A stretch of DNA of 64,000 nucleotides from Owenia fusiformis (GCA_903813345.2 CAIIXF020000010.1:34897425-34961424), one strand, 5' to 3'; counted from the first letter of the stretch, positions 32,701-39,710 are shown. Notes: a model not told the origin generated them from the sequence alone. Numbers and translations: made by a program.

Positions 32701-35700
32701 ATGTTAGCATTATATTCTGCATTTGTAATTTTCGTCCATTCTGTTGATTTCATTTTGATGCCTCGAGCCATCTTAGCAAGCTTTGTATCATGTCTGTGCT
32801 GTTTTAGTTTACAAAGCTGGCTCATTGTGCTCTCAGTGGTAGCCTTTACCATGTGCAGGTGTTCTAGATGAGCAATAGCTTGCTTGTTGCATGTGTCTCT
32901 TTTCTCAACAACTGAGGCAATGATCTTTGTGTATTTATCACGGATTGCTTGGATAGCTATGTTCATATCATTGTTCAGTTCATGTGTGACATTGTCAGCT
33001 TCTTGCACCATTTTATTATCCTTCTTGGTATGAGTGCTGCGAATGGAATCTTATAAGCATTTGACAAATGTGTTGCCTTTCTTGAGGAGTTCATCAATAG
33101 TATAGTTTCTAAATAACTAAATAAAGCTGAATAAAGCTGACATAATAGATGTCACCTTTGTTCATCTTGGGCCAACCTTCCATTGAGTTCTATGCTAAAA
33201 GCTTGCAATAGTCACTTAATTTCATGATTTATCAAAGAGTGTTAGTTAAATCTGTCTGAAATTTGAATGGCATACTATTAAATGACCCTGTCAATGAACA
33301 TATTGTGATTAAACATGAAAATGTTGGTTGTCATACGATTAAACCATGGTTTTAAAGAATTTTTGCATAACATCAATGGAGATTTGGCCCAAGTTTTTTT
33401 TAAATGTCATGGAGAATGATTTAAATGACATAAATGTGTAAATCAAAGCTATTATTGTAGGAAACATATCATTGAATTCAAATACGCTATTAAAAAGAAA
33501 GAAAAGTAAGTCATTAGAGGTAAAATGTGCAAATCTCTTAAAATCTCATGAAAAAACGAGAATTAGTGAGATTTCAAAATCATTTAGAAACTCCTCTATT
33601 AGTTTGACATTATTTGCTGCAGCTTCATGAATGTTGATACTCTCCTGGGAATGGTAGTCTAATGTGTAACATCTATCGCAAGCGAAACATGTTCTACTTT
33701 TTTTTGTTAGATATGAATGTTTTATTTCTTGCAGAGATGTTATTCTTGAAATGACAGCAGGATTGGGGGAATACTTCAATGTTGTTCCATTTCATTTTAC
33801 ATTAAATATGAATGTTTTATTTCTTGCAGAGATGTTATTCCCGAAACGATGGCAGGATAGAGGGAATACTTCAATGTTATTCCATTTCATTTCACATTAG
33901 ATATGAATGTTTTAATTCTTGCAGAGATGTTATTCTTGAAACGATGGCAGGATAGAGGGAATACTTCAATGTTATTCCATTTCATTTCACATTAAATATG
34001 AATGTTTTAATTCTTGCAGAGATGTTATTCCCGAAACGATGGCAGGATAAAGGGAATACTTCAATGTTATTCCATTTCATTTCACATTAAATATGAATGT
34101 TTTATTTAATTCTTGCAGAGATGTTATTCTCGAAATGACAGCGGGATTGAGGGAATACTTCAATGTTGTTCCATTTCATTTTACATTAAATATGAATGTT
34201 TTATTTCTTGCAGAGATGTTATTCCCGAAACGATGGCAGGATAGAGGGAATACTTCAATGTTATTCCATTTCATTTCACATTAAATATGAATGTTTTAAT
34301 TCTTGCAGAGATGTTATTCCCGAAACGATGGCAGGATAGAGGGAATACTTCAATGTTATTCCATTTCATTTCACATTAAATATGAATGTTTTTTCTTTCT
34401 TGCAGAGATGTTATTCTTGAAATGACAGCAGGATTGAGGGAATACTTCAATGTTGTTCCATTTCATTTTACATTAAAAATGAATGTTTTATTTCTTGCAG
34501 AGATGTTATTCTCGAAATGATGGCAGGATTGAGGGAATACTTCAATGTTTTTCCATTTCATTTCACATTAAATATGAATGTTTTAATTCTTGCAGAGATG
34601 TTATTCTTGAAATGACAGCAGGATTGAGGGAATACTTCAATGTTATTCCATTTCATTTCACATTAAATATGAATGTTTTATTTCTTGCAGAGATGTTATT
34701 CTCGAAATGATGGCAGGATTGAGGGAATACTTCAATGTTTTTCCATTTCATTTTACATTAAATATGAATGTTTTATTTAATTCTTGCAGAGATGTTATTC
34801 TCGAAATGACAGCGGGATTGAGGGAATACTTCAATGTTGTTCCATTTCATTTTACATTAAATATGAATGTTTTATTTCTTGCAGAGATGTTATTCTTGAA
34901 ATGACAGCAGGATTGAGGGAATACTTCAATGTTATTCCATTTCATTTCACATTAAATATGAATGTTTTATTTCTTGCAGAGATGTTATTCTCGAAATGAT
35001 GGCAGGATTGAGGGAATACTTCAATGTTTTTCCATTTCATTTTACATTAAATATGAATGTTTTATTTAATTCTTGCAGAGATGTTATTCTCGAAATGACA
35101 GCGGGATTGAGGGAATACTTCAATGTTGTTCCATTTCATTTTACATTAAATATGAATGTTTTATTTCTTGCAGAGATGTTATTCTTGAAATGACAGCAGG
35201 ATTGAGGGAATACTTCAATGTTATTCCATTTCATTTCACATTAAATATGAATGTTTTATTTCTTGCAGAGATGTTATTCTCGAAATGATGGCAGGATTGA
35301 GGGAATACTTCAATGTTATGTTAGGAACATAATTGTTGTATTACATTCCATTTTACTTAAAGCATAAATGTTTTATTTCTTGCAGAGATGTTATCCTTGA
35401 TATGACAGCAGGATTGAGGGAATACTTCAATGTTATGTTTGGAACATAATTGTTGTATTACATTCCATTTTACTTATATCATAAATGTTTTGATTCTTGC
35501 AGAGATGTTATTCTTGAAATGACGGCAGGATTGAGGGAATACTTCAATGTTATGTTAGGAACATAATTGTTGTATTACATTCCATTTTACATTAAATATG
35601 AATGTTTTATTTCTTGCAGAGATGTTATTCTTGAAATGACAGCAGGATTGAGGGAATACTTCAATGTTATGTTAGGAACATAATTGTTGTATTACATTGC

Positions 35701-37720
35701 ATTTTACTTAAATCATAAATGTTTTATTTCTTGCAGAGATGTTATTCTTGAAATGACAGCAGGATTGAGGGAATACTTCAATGTTATGTTAGGAACTCAA
35801 TTGCTTTATAAATTTGAACGAATACAATATGGAGAGGTGAGTTTTTTAGTAAACATATTTATATAGGCCTAATTATTGAAAAAAAAAAATAAAAAAATAA
35901 ATTCTGAAATATTTCTGGTATGTTTGTTAAATAGTCTTGTTAATTTGAAAACTCAATATTTATTTCTTTGAGAGAGGGATGGTAGTTAGGAAACATAATG
36001 TATCATATTTGATTCTAGATTAAGACATGAGAAAACATGAAATCTGCATGACAAAATAAACCAACATATGTGCCACATTTAGTAGAACGTATTTGATTTG
36101 ACTCTTCAACTTTTTTTAATGGACCTGTGTGCAGCGTTTAGCAGTCCACAGGCGGTGCCTGTAACAAATGGCAGGTGCTTTGTTCCTTATTGATTCATGT
36201 CCTAGTTCACTCAGTCTCACTTCCTGTTTAAATGTCATTTGTTTTCATATTTTCAGATATTACAGAAATATCCAGATATGAACATGTCGGAAATTTATGG
36301 ACCAATCCATTTACTCAGACTTTTTGGTGAGTTTCATTTTAAATGTTTGTGGTTTTTGTAGAGTATCTTTTAATTTTTTGATTTTCACCAGTGATCTTTT
36401 TAATTAAATCATGAGTTTACTTTAATATATCTTATTTATCTTCTATTCCAAAATGTAAATGATTATTTTGCTTTTTCAAATTCGCTATATAATCTTAGCT
36501 GACATTTTTGTGGGACAAGAAAAAAGTGGTTTAAGCAAAACTGTTCTTTCCTAAGTAATAAAATATTTATTTGGAAATTACACATTTTTAACAGTGGTAC
36601 ACTGAATTTGAGTGGTATCCATCTAAGATACAGTAGATAGTTCTTTCTAAAAATACAATTAAACTTACTAAATCTTTGATTTCTTTTTCAGTAAAAATTG
36701 GCAATATGTTGGCTTATACTCCTCTGGATGACAAAAGTGTTACACTGTTACTGTCTCATATACATGACTTTCTAAAGTAAGTATGATATTAGATAGTAAA
36801 CTTTAAAACTGGCTAAACGGAATACAGTAAATCCTGCATGTCTCATTGGAACACCTTTGGTGCTTTTAAAAAGTTTTCCACTTGGAAAGTTTTCTACTTA
36901 TAGAGGCTCATTTAACATTAAGTCAGTTGGTCTTGGGACTTTGAAAACTGAGGTTTTCCACTACACCCCCAAAATGCAATCTGATTTTCGATTTTCCAAT
37001 AGCAAATTTTGGTGTCGAAAGGTTTCGGTTCCGGAACGGTGTCGAAACGGTGCCGGAGCGGTGCCGAATTTGTTCGATGCTGAAATGGTGTCAAATTATA
37101 TTGGCTGTGTAACAGAGGTGTTCCACTTGTACAGGTTTCACTGTTATAATATTTGAATTTAAAATTTTAGTGGGCTTAGTATTCCAGAGGCTAAAAATGG
37201 AAATAGGATAGAAAAGGAAAACCAAAGGAAATTTAAAACTTTTATGGGCTTAGTATTCCAGAGGCTAAAAATGGAAATAGGATAGAAAAGGAAAACCAAA
37301 GGAAATTTAAAACTTTTATGGGCTCAGTATTCCAGAGGCTAAAAATAGAAATAGAATGGAGAAGGAAAACCAAAGGAAAGAATGAAGAAAAATAGTTCAA
37401 TATTTTAAGTTTATCTTAGTTTAGTGTGTATTGTCTCAATAGTTGCATATGAGTAATATATGTATTTATTACAAAATTCAAACCTCTTGGGTTGTTAACT
37501 TTGTAAGTTGCATAAAATACCATAAAATCAGGCAATTATTTAAAATTGTTGATACAATTGATTTAAACATCCAGGTCTTAAATCTGTATGTTGTATTCCA
37601 TTTTCAATAATTCAAATAAAGATTTATATTTTCAGATACATGATCAAGAATTCCTCAACACTGTTTAGCCTGAGTAATTATGAGGTTGCCTCCCCAGAAT
37701 ATCATCGGAAATCTATGTAA
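17753..37720 (+). CDS. MORF4L1: MRG15 / MORF4L1 chromatin protein, complete 12-exon gene
   Basis: Twelve exons with matching phases give 981 nt and 326 residues, close to the 323-residue human short isoform: 17753-17780, 18459-18505, 18823-18890, 19415-19501, 19698-19849, 21414-21478, 24504-24605, 25233-25324, 35737-35836, 36257-36326, 36692-36776, 37636-37720. The N-terminal chromodomain keeps the methyl-lysine cage context ([28 protein letters not shown]). The middle is basic and Ser-rich, with KKKRAR. The C-terminal MRG domain contains [47 protein letters not shown] and the terminal EYHRKSM. From family knowledge, MRG15 reads H3K36 methylation in the nucleus and is a shared subunit of NuA4/Tip60 acetyltransferase and Sin3-HDAC complexes. 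The gene spans 20 kb because its introns host an antisense gene, a DIRS element, a pseudogene and repeat arrays. Confidence 0.95.
17781..18458 (+). other. MRG15 intron 1
   Basis: No gene is seen. A perfect-looking minus open frame at 17803-18015 has no recognisable family features and is treated as chance. Confidence 0.4.
18459..18505 (+). CDS. MORF4L1: MRG15 exon 2, chromodomain
   Basis: TTTGCAG acceptor, GTAAGA donor. It encodes (G)[15 protein letters not shown], which carries the first cage aromatic residue. Confidence 0.95.
18823..18890 (+). CDS. MORF4L1: MRG15 exon 3, chromodomain
   Basis: TTCCAG acceptor, GTAAAT donor. It encodes [20 protein letters not shown] then NK and two bases of a Ser codon. 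Confidence 0.95.
19415..19501 (+). CDS. MORF4L1: MRG15 exon 4, end of chromodomain
   Basis: Acceptor TTATAG, donor GTAAGT. It encodes (S)[19 protein letters not shown] and a KQKELQKAH helix. Confidence 0.95.
19698..19849 (+). CDS. MORF4L1: MRG15 exon 5, linker
   Basis: Acceptor TCGACAG, donor GTACAT. It encodes a Gly/Pro then Arg/Glu/Ser-rich linker ([33 protein letters not shown]). Confidence 0.9.
20309..21338. repeat. Minisatellite, 28-bp unit, about 37 copies, in MRG15 intron 5
   Basis: The unit is ACATGCTCACATATGAACTC plus TCTTTAAG. Unit variants recur in the same order about 391 bp apart (for example, 20501 and 20892), so 14 units form a higher-order repeat. The array lies between exons 5 and 6. 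No link to either exon is seen. Confidence 0.95.
21414..21478 (+). CDS. MORF4L1: MRG15 exon 6, basic linker
   Basis: Acceptor TTTTTAG, donor GTAAGT. It encodes [20 protein letters not shown] then ES. KKKRAR is a likely nuclear localisation signal, conserved in the family. Confidence 0.95.
21479..22294 (+). other. MRG15 intron 6, left part
   Basis: Contains an inverted pair around AAGCTTTTTGACAAA (21575-21640) and the 3' flank of the antisense fibrinogen-related gene. No further gene is seen. Confidence 0.4.
22217..22226 (-). terminator. Candidate poly(A) signal for the FReD gene
   Basis: Two overlapping AATAAA on the minus strand, about 70 bp beyond the stop codon. Confidence 0.6.
22295..22593 (-). 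CDS. FReD gene exon 3
   Basis: Acceptor TTCCAAG; encodes the C-terminal half of the fibrinogen domain, (G)[19 protein letters not shown] through DLKIYPL and TAA at 22295-22297. Confidence 0.92.
22295..23698 (-). CDS. Secreted fibrinogen-related (FReD) protein, complete three-exon gene
   Basis: Exons 23698-23473, 23067-22723 and 22593-22295 join in phase to 870 nt (289 residues). The first exon encodes a hydrophobic signal peptide ([20 protein letters not shown], then ITEG), a Lys-rich linker and a Cys-Cys motif. The others form a fibrinogen C-terminal domain. Landmarks are [36 protein letters not shown], the D-x-D-x-D-like Ca site [24 protein letters not shown] and the terminal [10 protein letters not shown]. 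Such domains bind carbohydrates or acetyl groups and serve in innate recognition or cell-matrix contact (ficolin, FREP, tenascin families). With only a short linker it resembles soluble ficolin-like lectins, although no collagen region or Ig domain is seen. It lies wholly inside MRG15 intron 6 on the opposite strand. Confidence 0.92.
22723..23067 (-). CDS. FReD gene exon 2
   Basis: Acceptor TTTCACCAG, donor CTAG|GTATTT. It encodes (A)[19 protein letters not shown] to CDNYRL, the N-terminal half of the fibrinogen domain. Confidence 0.92.
23473..23698 (-). CDS. FReD gene exon 1, signal peptide and linker
   Basis: Starts with ATG at 23698 and ends GAAG|GTAAAA. It encodes the signal peptide, the basic segment [17 protein letters not shown] and [12 protein letters not shown]. 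The signal peptide and phase support the start. Confidence 0.9.
23705..23915 (+). repeat. Dispersed repeat family F1, copy 2
   Basis: Contains AATGTCCGTCTGCTC twice, then TTGAATAAACTGCCTGATTT and TTCCACTCTATTTTGC. It lies directly upstream of the FReD start codon, so it may form part of that gene's promoter region. Confidence 0.7.
23916..24503 (+). other. MRG15 intron 6, right part
   Basis: No further gene or element is recognised. Confidence 0.4.
24504..24605 (+). CDS. MORF4L1: MRG15 exon 7, start of MRG domain
   Basis: Acceptor TTTTTCAG, donor GTATTT. It encodes [20 protein letters not shown] then [14 protein letters not shown], the best conserved start of the MRG domain. Confidence 0.97.
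24833..25232 (+). repeat. Tandem array of the MRG15 exon 8 5' edge, 58-bp unit, about 7 copies
   Basis: Each unit contains GGTAACTCTGCCATGTAAGA followed by CAACACTATT and ends CATGCTGTTTTTGTGG. Exon 8 begins TTGGTAACTCTACCATGTAA GACAACAG, so the unit is intron 3' end plus about 28 exon bases. The copies lack the AG of the acceptor (TTTTTGTGG instead of TTTTTTTTCAGTTGG), so they should not compete in splicing. Confidence 0.9.
25233..25324 (+). CDS. MORF4L1: MRG15 exon 8
   Basis: Acceptor TTTTTTTTCAG, donor GTAAGT. It encodes [20 protein letters not shown] and [10 protein letters not shown] plus two bases. The array at 24833-25232 consists of copies of its first 28 or so bases. Confidence 0.95.
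25539..25685 (+). repeat. DIRS left inverted terminal repeat
   Basis: Runs from ATTACATACAATCCAACC to TATGTATTCATATTTA. It is the complement of 31036-31180 with almost no mismatch over about 135 bp. Confidence 0.92.
25828..27492 (+). CDS. DIRS ORF1, gag-like protein
   Basis: 554 residues, very rich in Ser, Arg, Lys and Asp, beginning [17 protein letters not shown]. It has an SR-like N-terminal third, a more ordered middle ([31 protein letters not shown]) and a basic [17 protein letters not shown] tail. There is no zinc knuckle. Position and composition match the putative Gag of DIRS elements. It overlaps the next ORF by about 70 bp in another frame. Confidence 0.8.
   Translation: MAEQGSIQGEITSELNLNGPSTSSTLTGNEVINDVSLATTSVTDYVQSLVEEAVTRKMATLGNRPPTRPPSDRRSPSSSYLHNSEYSLPREQSPRSSKKAVETGKRGNDSHRNDTKFRDYNYSATHHVDVSRSTFRNRSRSPVSQLRSPSRLSHHSYSHTNRPSDSSPSRISGTSRQGTQNSRSIINNFSSKISQSQHSDSKPRILDSDDNEPSKSKSSEEEAVLLVRSLWDSTISALEIDQVNSSTNSKESLTRVALQKVDESSVTKASLPCPPVFHQLVQNINNQISSATSGFNTKGKLFRIKSSIYRLAKGDDSVVRPLKLNNSLGNLVPNDKTFSDFFKNADTKTQLSNKNWKGLEENLRAVLQPLVYSEWYIGSVSKLVTQLTAHLSNNTDPLVTQLLDSMGDLLLRGSTASVTATEGILKTLTNSALLQRDLIQEQVPTRFRESMRVLPVEHTSTTLYPESQLKDLVDSASSNLTNQALVTLAQSSSRSSKDKDRSQRQSRSDYRKKSSNKDWSKSQDKPKSDFRDSKKKYDNKGGKHFNKDNRFSKK
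27419..29587 (+). pseudogene. DIRS RT / RNase H / methyltransferase-like ORF with one stop
   Basis: The frame is open from 27419 to 29587 except for TGA at 28733-28735, at a position where TGG would fit. RT motifs are [30 protein letters not shown] and the catalytic YLDDWL. RNase H motifs are [16 protein letters not shown] and, after the stop, [16 protein letters not shown]. The C-terminal part ([41 protein letters not shown]) matches the Dam-like methyltransferase region typical of DIRS. One nonsense change is the only visible lesion. Confidence 0.88.
27571..30483 (+). CDS. DIRS tyrosine recombinase ORF
   Basis: The frame is open for 970 codons, but only the last 370 or so (from about 29370) look like a protein family. 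The recombinase part has a SAM-like N-terminal domain ([20 protein letters not shown]) and the catalytic R in [16 protein letters not shown]. It also has H-x-x-R in [14 protein letters not shown] and the nucleophile Tyr in FTSYYLRDV. It overlaps the RT ORF almost completely upstream, an arrangement also known from Dictyostelium DIRS-1. The true start is uncertain; an internal ATG near 29335 is one option. It is expected to integrate the circular DNA. Confidence 0.85.
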   Translation: MEAVNGRSVYTEDDPGRIHPTDEFNCDVMHRTKPVRVFNIEQSSSFQQSGRGPSAKECCRRSSKQTFPRVLQQSILGQEEEWRRQTRHQFENFKSSLNSSQIQNGNSTAVHDLLPTRRMGSILGPSGCLSSYNDERELPEVSPFCRQRKNSAISSPAFRSGNSTDDIHQDPGTPSLVLPQARDKTPPVFRRLVNPRSIATGSLRSPMDCDDGDGKPWLHHQSQEIAVDSIADLRLCRCTVGPSSRDVLSPPGQNRQNSTPNRLVPHRKSSNSQAVDVSSGITGISRETSPTGEITHEVPPTMPVSELVSTQRSIGQDDNSRLYCKIGPVVVESRPASGERDDFSSIFTRSDNIHRCFNSDVGCSHGSEHIERVLWKLVPIRIQQPHKLTGTKSRTESPSTLSDSPPRKDGVNLCRQHNCDNLPQQTRGNTVSKTDRVISTDMVMGRFTSSPASRKTCARSTESKSRSVEPGKPDSCDRMVFTSSSCQTDVQDMGNSKSRHDGDMLQQSTTSVCLTNTRSSSLGNRRSIPKLAKSSSVHLSPHASDRISSTKDKGSRLFSSSNPSKMAESAVVPRTIGSSSGLSKGNPPMGETSQNAKKSDLPSKSRTFPSSRLQTLTKSLTQKGFSTQVSKRIASDARRPSTNRVYDAKWKKFSIWCSERNLDPCTVSVPEIADFLLYLHSVKKLTVSTIEGYRTVINQVLQQSSGTSLSSTQEISDLIHSFKLEDAQPKDLMPKWDLVFVLHELTKPPFEPMSTADLKHVSWKTLFLLLLASGKRRSDIHAIDIRRIQWTRNNLEAVLFPFVGFLPKSLNCAEGQSRFQPITIKALANFVGNETPDKFLCPVRALRYYLQATVPIRGSRNRLFIPFKKGCSSDVHPNTLSSWVKQLLNYVYKNASEESKLQGKIRPHETRAISSSLALQANASLTALFKTCSWASHNTFTSYYLRDVTVMEKGMHKLGPVVLAGTLCNF
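30879..30969 (+). repeat. DIRS internal complementary region
   Basis: GGTTGGATTGTATGTAAT is the complement of the left end, and the following TGAGAAATTTTACCAG is the complement of the right end. The two are fused as in the circular junction. Confidence 0.92.
31036..31212 (-). repeat. DIRS right inverted terminal repeat
   Basis: It begins TAAATATGAATACATAATG and ends GGTAAAATTTCTCAATT. The outer 30 to 40 bp are not in the left repeat but are copied in the internal complementary region. Confidence 0.9.
31262..31335 (-). mobile_element. tRNA-like sequence (SINE head or tRNA pseudogene)
   Basis: On the minus strand GGTAGCTCAGCGGTAGAAT (A box) and GGGTTCGAATCCC (B box, with a stable T arm) are spaced as in tRNA. 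The 7-bp acceptor stem does not pair (CGCGAAG at the 3' side has no partner) and the anticodon stem is poor. It lies about 50 bp beyond the DIRS end. Confidence 0.6.
31336..31903. other. MRG15 intron 8 segment
   Basis: No gene is recognised on either strand. Confidence 0.4.
31904..33716 (-). pseudogene. TRIM-NHL-like pseudogene
   Basis: Read from high to low coordinates: a B-box-like remnant [20 protein letters not shown] with HEAAANN (about 33720-33590), a coiled coil (32562-33011; [20 protein letters not shown]), then NHL repeats. The NHL part includes [18 protein letters not shown] and [20 protein letters not shown]. There are several in-frame stops (for example, TAG in IQYP*AESDG near 32010) and frame changes, and no introns within the recognisable blocks. 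The order fits TRIM-NHL proteins, which are E3 ligases or RNA regulators. The 5' end is cut by the exon-9 array. Confidence 0.75.
33717..35736 (+). repeat. Tandem array of 20 MRG15 exon 9 5'-edge copies, about 95-bp unit
   Basis: The sequence CTTGCAG|AGATGTTATTC occurs 20 times before the real exon (near 33732, 33825, 33921, 34015, 34115, 34209, 34305, 34400, 34495, 34592, 34687, 34786, 34881, 34975, 35075, 35170, 35264, 35383, 35500, 35616). Each unit holds a pyrimidine tract, an intact AG acceptor and about 50 exon bases (ending TACTTCAATGTT), then an intron-like spacer. The last few copies carry more exon, reading MLGT followed by TAA. None has a donor in the exon position. A three-unit block is duplicated at a 289-bp offset (34707 and 34996). 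Confidence 0.95.
35737..35836 (+). CDS. MORF4L1: MRG15 exon 9
   Basis: Acceptor TTTCTTGCAG, donor GTGAGT. It encodes (K)[19 protein letters not shown] then [14 protein letters not shown]. It is the only one of 21 look-alikes that runs open to a donor; the other 20 lie upstream at 33717-35736. Confidence 0.96.
35837..36256 (+). other. MRG15 intron 9
   Basis: Contains an A-rich run at 35878-35900. No gene or element is recognised. Confidence 0.4.
36257..36326 (+). CDS. MORF4L1: MRG15 exon 10
   Basis: Acceptor TTTTCAG, donor GTGAGT. It encodes [20 protein letters not shown] then RLF plus one base. Confidence 0.95.
36692..36776 (+). CDS. MORF4L1: MRG15 exon 11
   Basis: Acceptor CTTTTTCAG, donor GTAAGT. 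It encodes (V)[19 protein letters not shown] then LSHIHDFL, a core of the MRG fold. Confidence 0.95.
36825..37143. mobile_element. MITE of family F2
   Basis: Ends CAGTAAATCCTGCATG and TTGTACAGGTTTCACTG are inverted repeats (CAGTRAAWCCTG), each followed inward by a GGAACACC motif. The interior includes a GC-rich GGTGCCGGAGCGGTGCCG stretch. Flanking bases are TA on the left and TT on the right. It sits in MRG15 intron 11. Confidence 0.75.
37172..37385. repeat. Tandem repeat, about 76-bp unit, three copies
   Basis: Three copies begin GGGCTTAGTATTCCAGAGGC and contain GAAAAGGAAAACCAAAGGAA. They lie in MRG15 intron 11. Confidence 0.9.
37636..37720 (+). CDS. MORF4L1: MRG15 exon 12 and stop
   Basis: Acceptor TATTTTCAG; encodes (K)[19 protein letters not shown] then PEYHRKSM and TAA at 37718-37720. 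The last 27 coding bases recur about 133 bp downstream. Confidence 0.96.
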
Positions 37721-37860
37721 CGCTAGCTGTGACACATTTTGTTTGGAATCAGTTTTGCATTTAAATATACTACAGTGTAAACTGTGCAGCTTTGTCTGAG
37801 TAGATATATTCAACTGAGTTACATCTAAGGAATATCATCGGAAATCTATGTAACATTGTG
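37694..37860 (+). repeat. Duplication of the MRG15 stop-codon end
   Basis: GAATATCATCGGAAATCTAT followed by GTAAC occurs at the end of the coding region (37697-37721) and again at 37830-37854. A third partial start (ATCTATGGAATATCATAAAG) leads into the 25-bp minisatellite. Confidence 0.88.
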
Positions 37861-37950
37861 AGACGATTTATATAGAATCACTGTTGCAATGGAGAATGAA
37901 GCGTTATGGATTACAGTAAATATTTTAGCAGCTGAAATGTATCTATGGAA

Positions 37951-38453
37951 TATCATAAAGTGGAACTGTAGGTTGCATCATAAAGTGGAACTGTAGGTTG
38001 CATCATAAAGTGGAACTGTAGGTTGCATCATAAAGTGGAACTGTAGGTTGCATCATAAAGTGGAACTGTATGTTGCATCATAAAGTGGAACTGTAGGTTG
38101 CATCATAAAGTGGAACTGTAGGTTGCATCATAAAGTGGAACTGTAGGTTGCATCATAAAGTGGAACTGTAGGTTGCATCATAAAGTGGAATTGTAGGTTG
38201 CATCATAAAGTGGAACTGTAGGTTGCATCATAAAGTGGAACTGTAGGTTGCATCATAAAGTGGAACTGTATGTTGCATCATAAAGTGGAACTGTATGTTG
38301 CATCATAAAGTGGAACTGTAGGTTGCATCATAAAGTGGAACTGTAGGTTGCATCATAAAGTGGAACTGTAGGTTGCATCATAAAGTGGAACTGTAGGTTG
38401 CATCATAAAGTGGAACTGTAGGTTGCATCATAAAGTGGAATTGTAGGTTGCAT
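37951..38453. repeat. Minisatellite, 25-bp unit, about 20 copies, in MRG15 3' UTR
   Basis: The unit CATCATAAAGTGGAACTGTA plus GGTTG is repeated about 20 times with only G/T and C/T variants. It is not a CRISPR array because there are no spacers. If the 3' UTR extends to 38.8 kb, the array is transcribed. Confidence 0.97.
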
Positions 38454-38594
38454 GCACACAGTTCAAGATGGTGAAGACATTGAACTGAAACTGTGCCTTA
38501 GGAATGTTCTAGTAGATCTGTTAACTGTTAGTGATAGCTGTAAGCCAGCTGCGTAGCCTTATCTGCTAGACATTGAAAAGTGGGACCAGGTCTT

Positions 38595-38757
38595 TGTAAT
38601 AATATCATGAAGCTATTGAAATAGTATCATGAAGCTATTGAAATAGTATCATGAAGTTATTGAAATAGTATCATGAAGCTATTGAAACAGTATCATGAAG
38701 CTATTGAAATGGTATCATGAAGCTATTGAACTAGTATCATGAAGCTATTCAAAATTA
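38595..38757. repeat. Minisatellite, 22-bp unit, about 7 copies
   Basis: The unit AATAGTATCATGAAGCTATT plus GA is repeated with few changes. It lies in the likely MRG15 3' UTR. Confidence 0.92.
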
Positions 38758-38800
38758 CGAAGTGCAAGAAAATTGTAAACTTCTTGCAAATATTTGAGTG

Positions 38801-38882
38801 AATAAATTTGAATAGAAAAGAGCAAGCAGACTGACATTATGAACCAGAAGCATGTACAAATTGTATAAAGATTTGTAATAAA
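38801..38882 (+). terminator. Candidate MRG15 poly(A) signals
   Basis: AATAAA occurs at 38801-38806 and 38877-38882, after the 3' UTR minisatellites. Either would give a 3' UTR of about 1.1 kb that includes both tandem arrays. Confidence 0.55.
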
Positions 38883-38899
38883 CATCATAAAGAATAAGC

Positions 38900-39710
38900 T
38901 TTGTCTTTCATAATGTTATCTCCCATATGAAAATTATTCTTATTCAGTTTTGTTATAAAAGGGAAACTAGCCTATGCCATAATACAGAGTCATACGAGTA
39001 ATGAGAAACACGTTCTTGTAGAGCAAGGCAGAACCAAAGTTCTGAACGTAGATCACCATGTAAGTCTCTAAGAAAAAAATTCAAAAATGCATGTCAAAAA
39101 ATCCAATATCAGAGCTGCAATGAGATTTTCAGCTGTCGGGCGATAACACCTGCCAATCAGTTTTCATATCGAAATAACTTGTATGTGTGTTAGGTCTATA
39201 GATTCATTTCATTGTTCTCTCTCCATAATCCGTTACTTCCAAAATTTCAGTTTGGAAGGATTAACAATGCATATCAGTGAACGTTTATTTGTTTAATCTT
39301 TATTTCCTCCAAACTAATGGACCGTTATAACAATAATCAATCTGGTACTACATATTTTGTATAATTGTACAAAAGAAAATCCTCTTCATAAATTGAATAC
39401 CCTGCGTGCAGAGTCTAGTTAAACTACACTCTGCCTAGTAGAGACCATATTACAGTTTAGTAGCCCCGCCCCCACGACGGGTACCGGTGACAGTTTGGGT
39501 AATAATATAAATCACTTCTGACCTATGCGCTGACCTTTCTTCCACCATTCAGCGAGCCTGAACAAACATACGCCAAATGCGTTCTAATTAAATATGCGCA
39601 TGTCATTGGTCAATTCCGGGCTCAACGATGACGTCAGAAGGAATGACCATATATAGAACGTCGGTCAAATTTGGCCGACGAACACTGATTGGCGCGGTGA
39701 GTTCACAGGT
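38900..39710. other. Intergenic region between MRG15 and the sulfotransferase
   Basis: No gene is seen. A block at 39450-39710 is unlike its surroundings: GC-rich patch CCCCGCCCCCACGACGGG, ATGACGTCAG, ATATATAG and a perfect-looking hairpin CGTCGGTCAAATTTGGCCGACG in two halves (39660-39681). It could be a promoter or a transposon end. TTTATT at 39284-39289 is a candidate minus-strand poly(A) signal for the sulfotransferase. Confidence 0.4.

Noticed and set aside
34093-35288. Short plus-strand open frames repeating REYFNV peptides as separate genes
   Set aside because: They are MRG15 exon 9 fragments in a tandem array and have no start context or donor.
37951-38453. CRISPR-like regular repeats
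   Set aside because: Units are directly adjacent with no spacers, and the host is an animal. It is a minisatellite.
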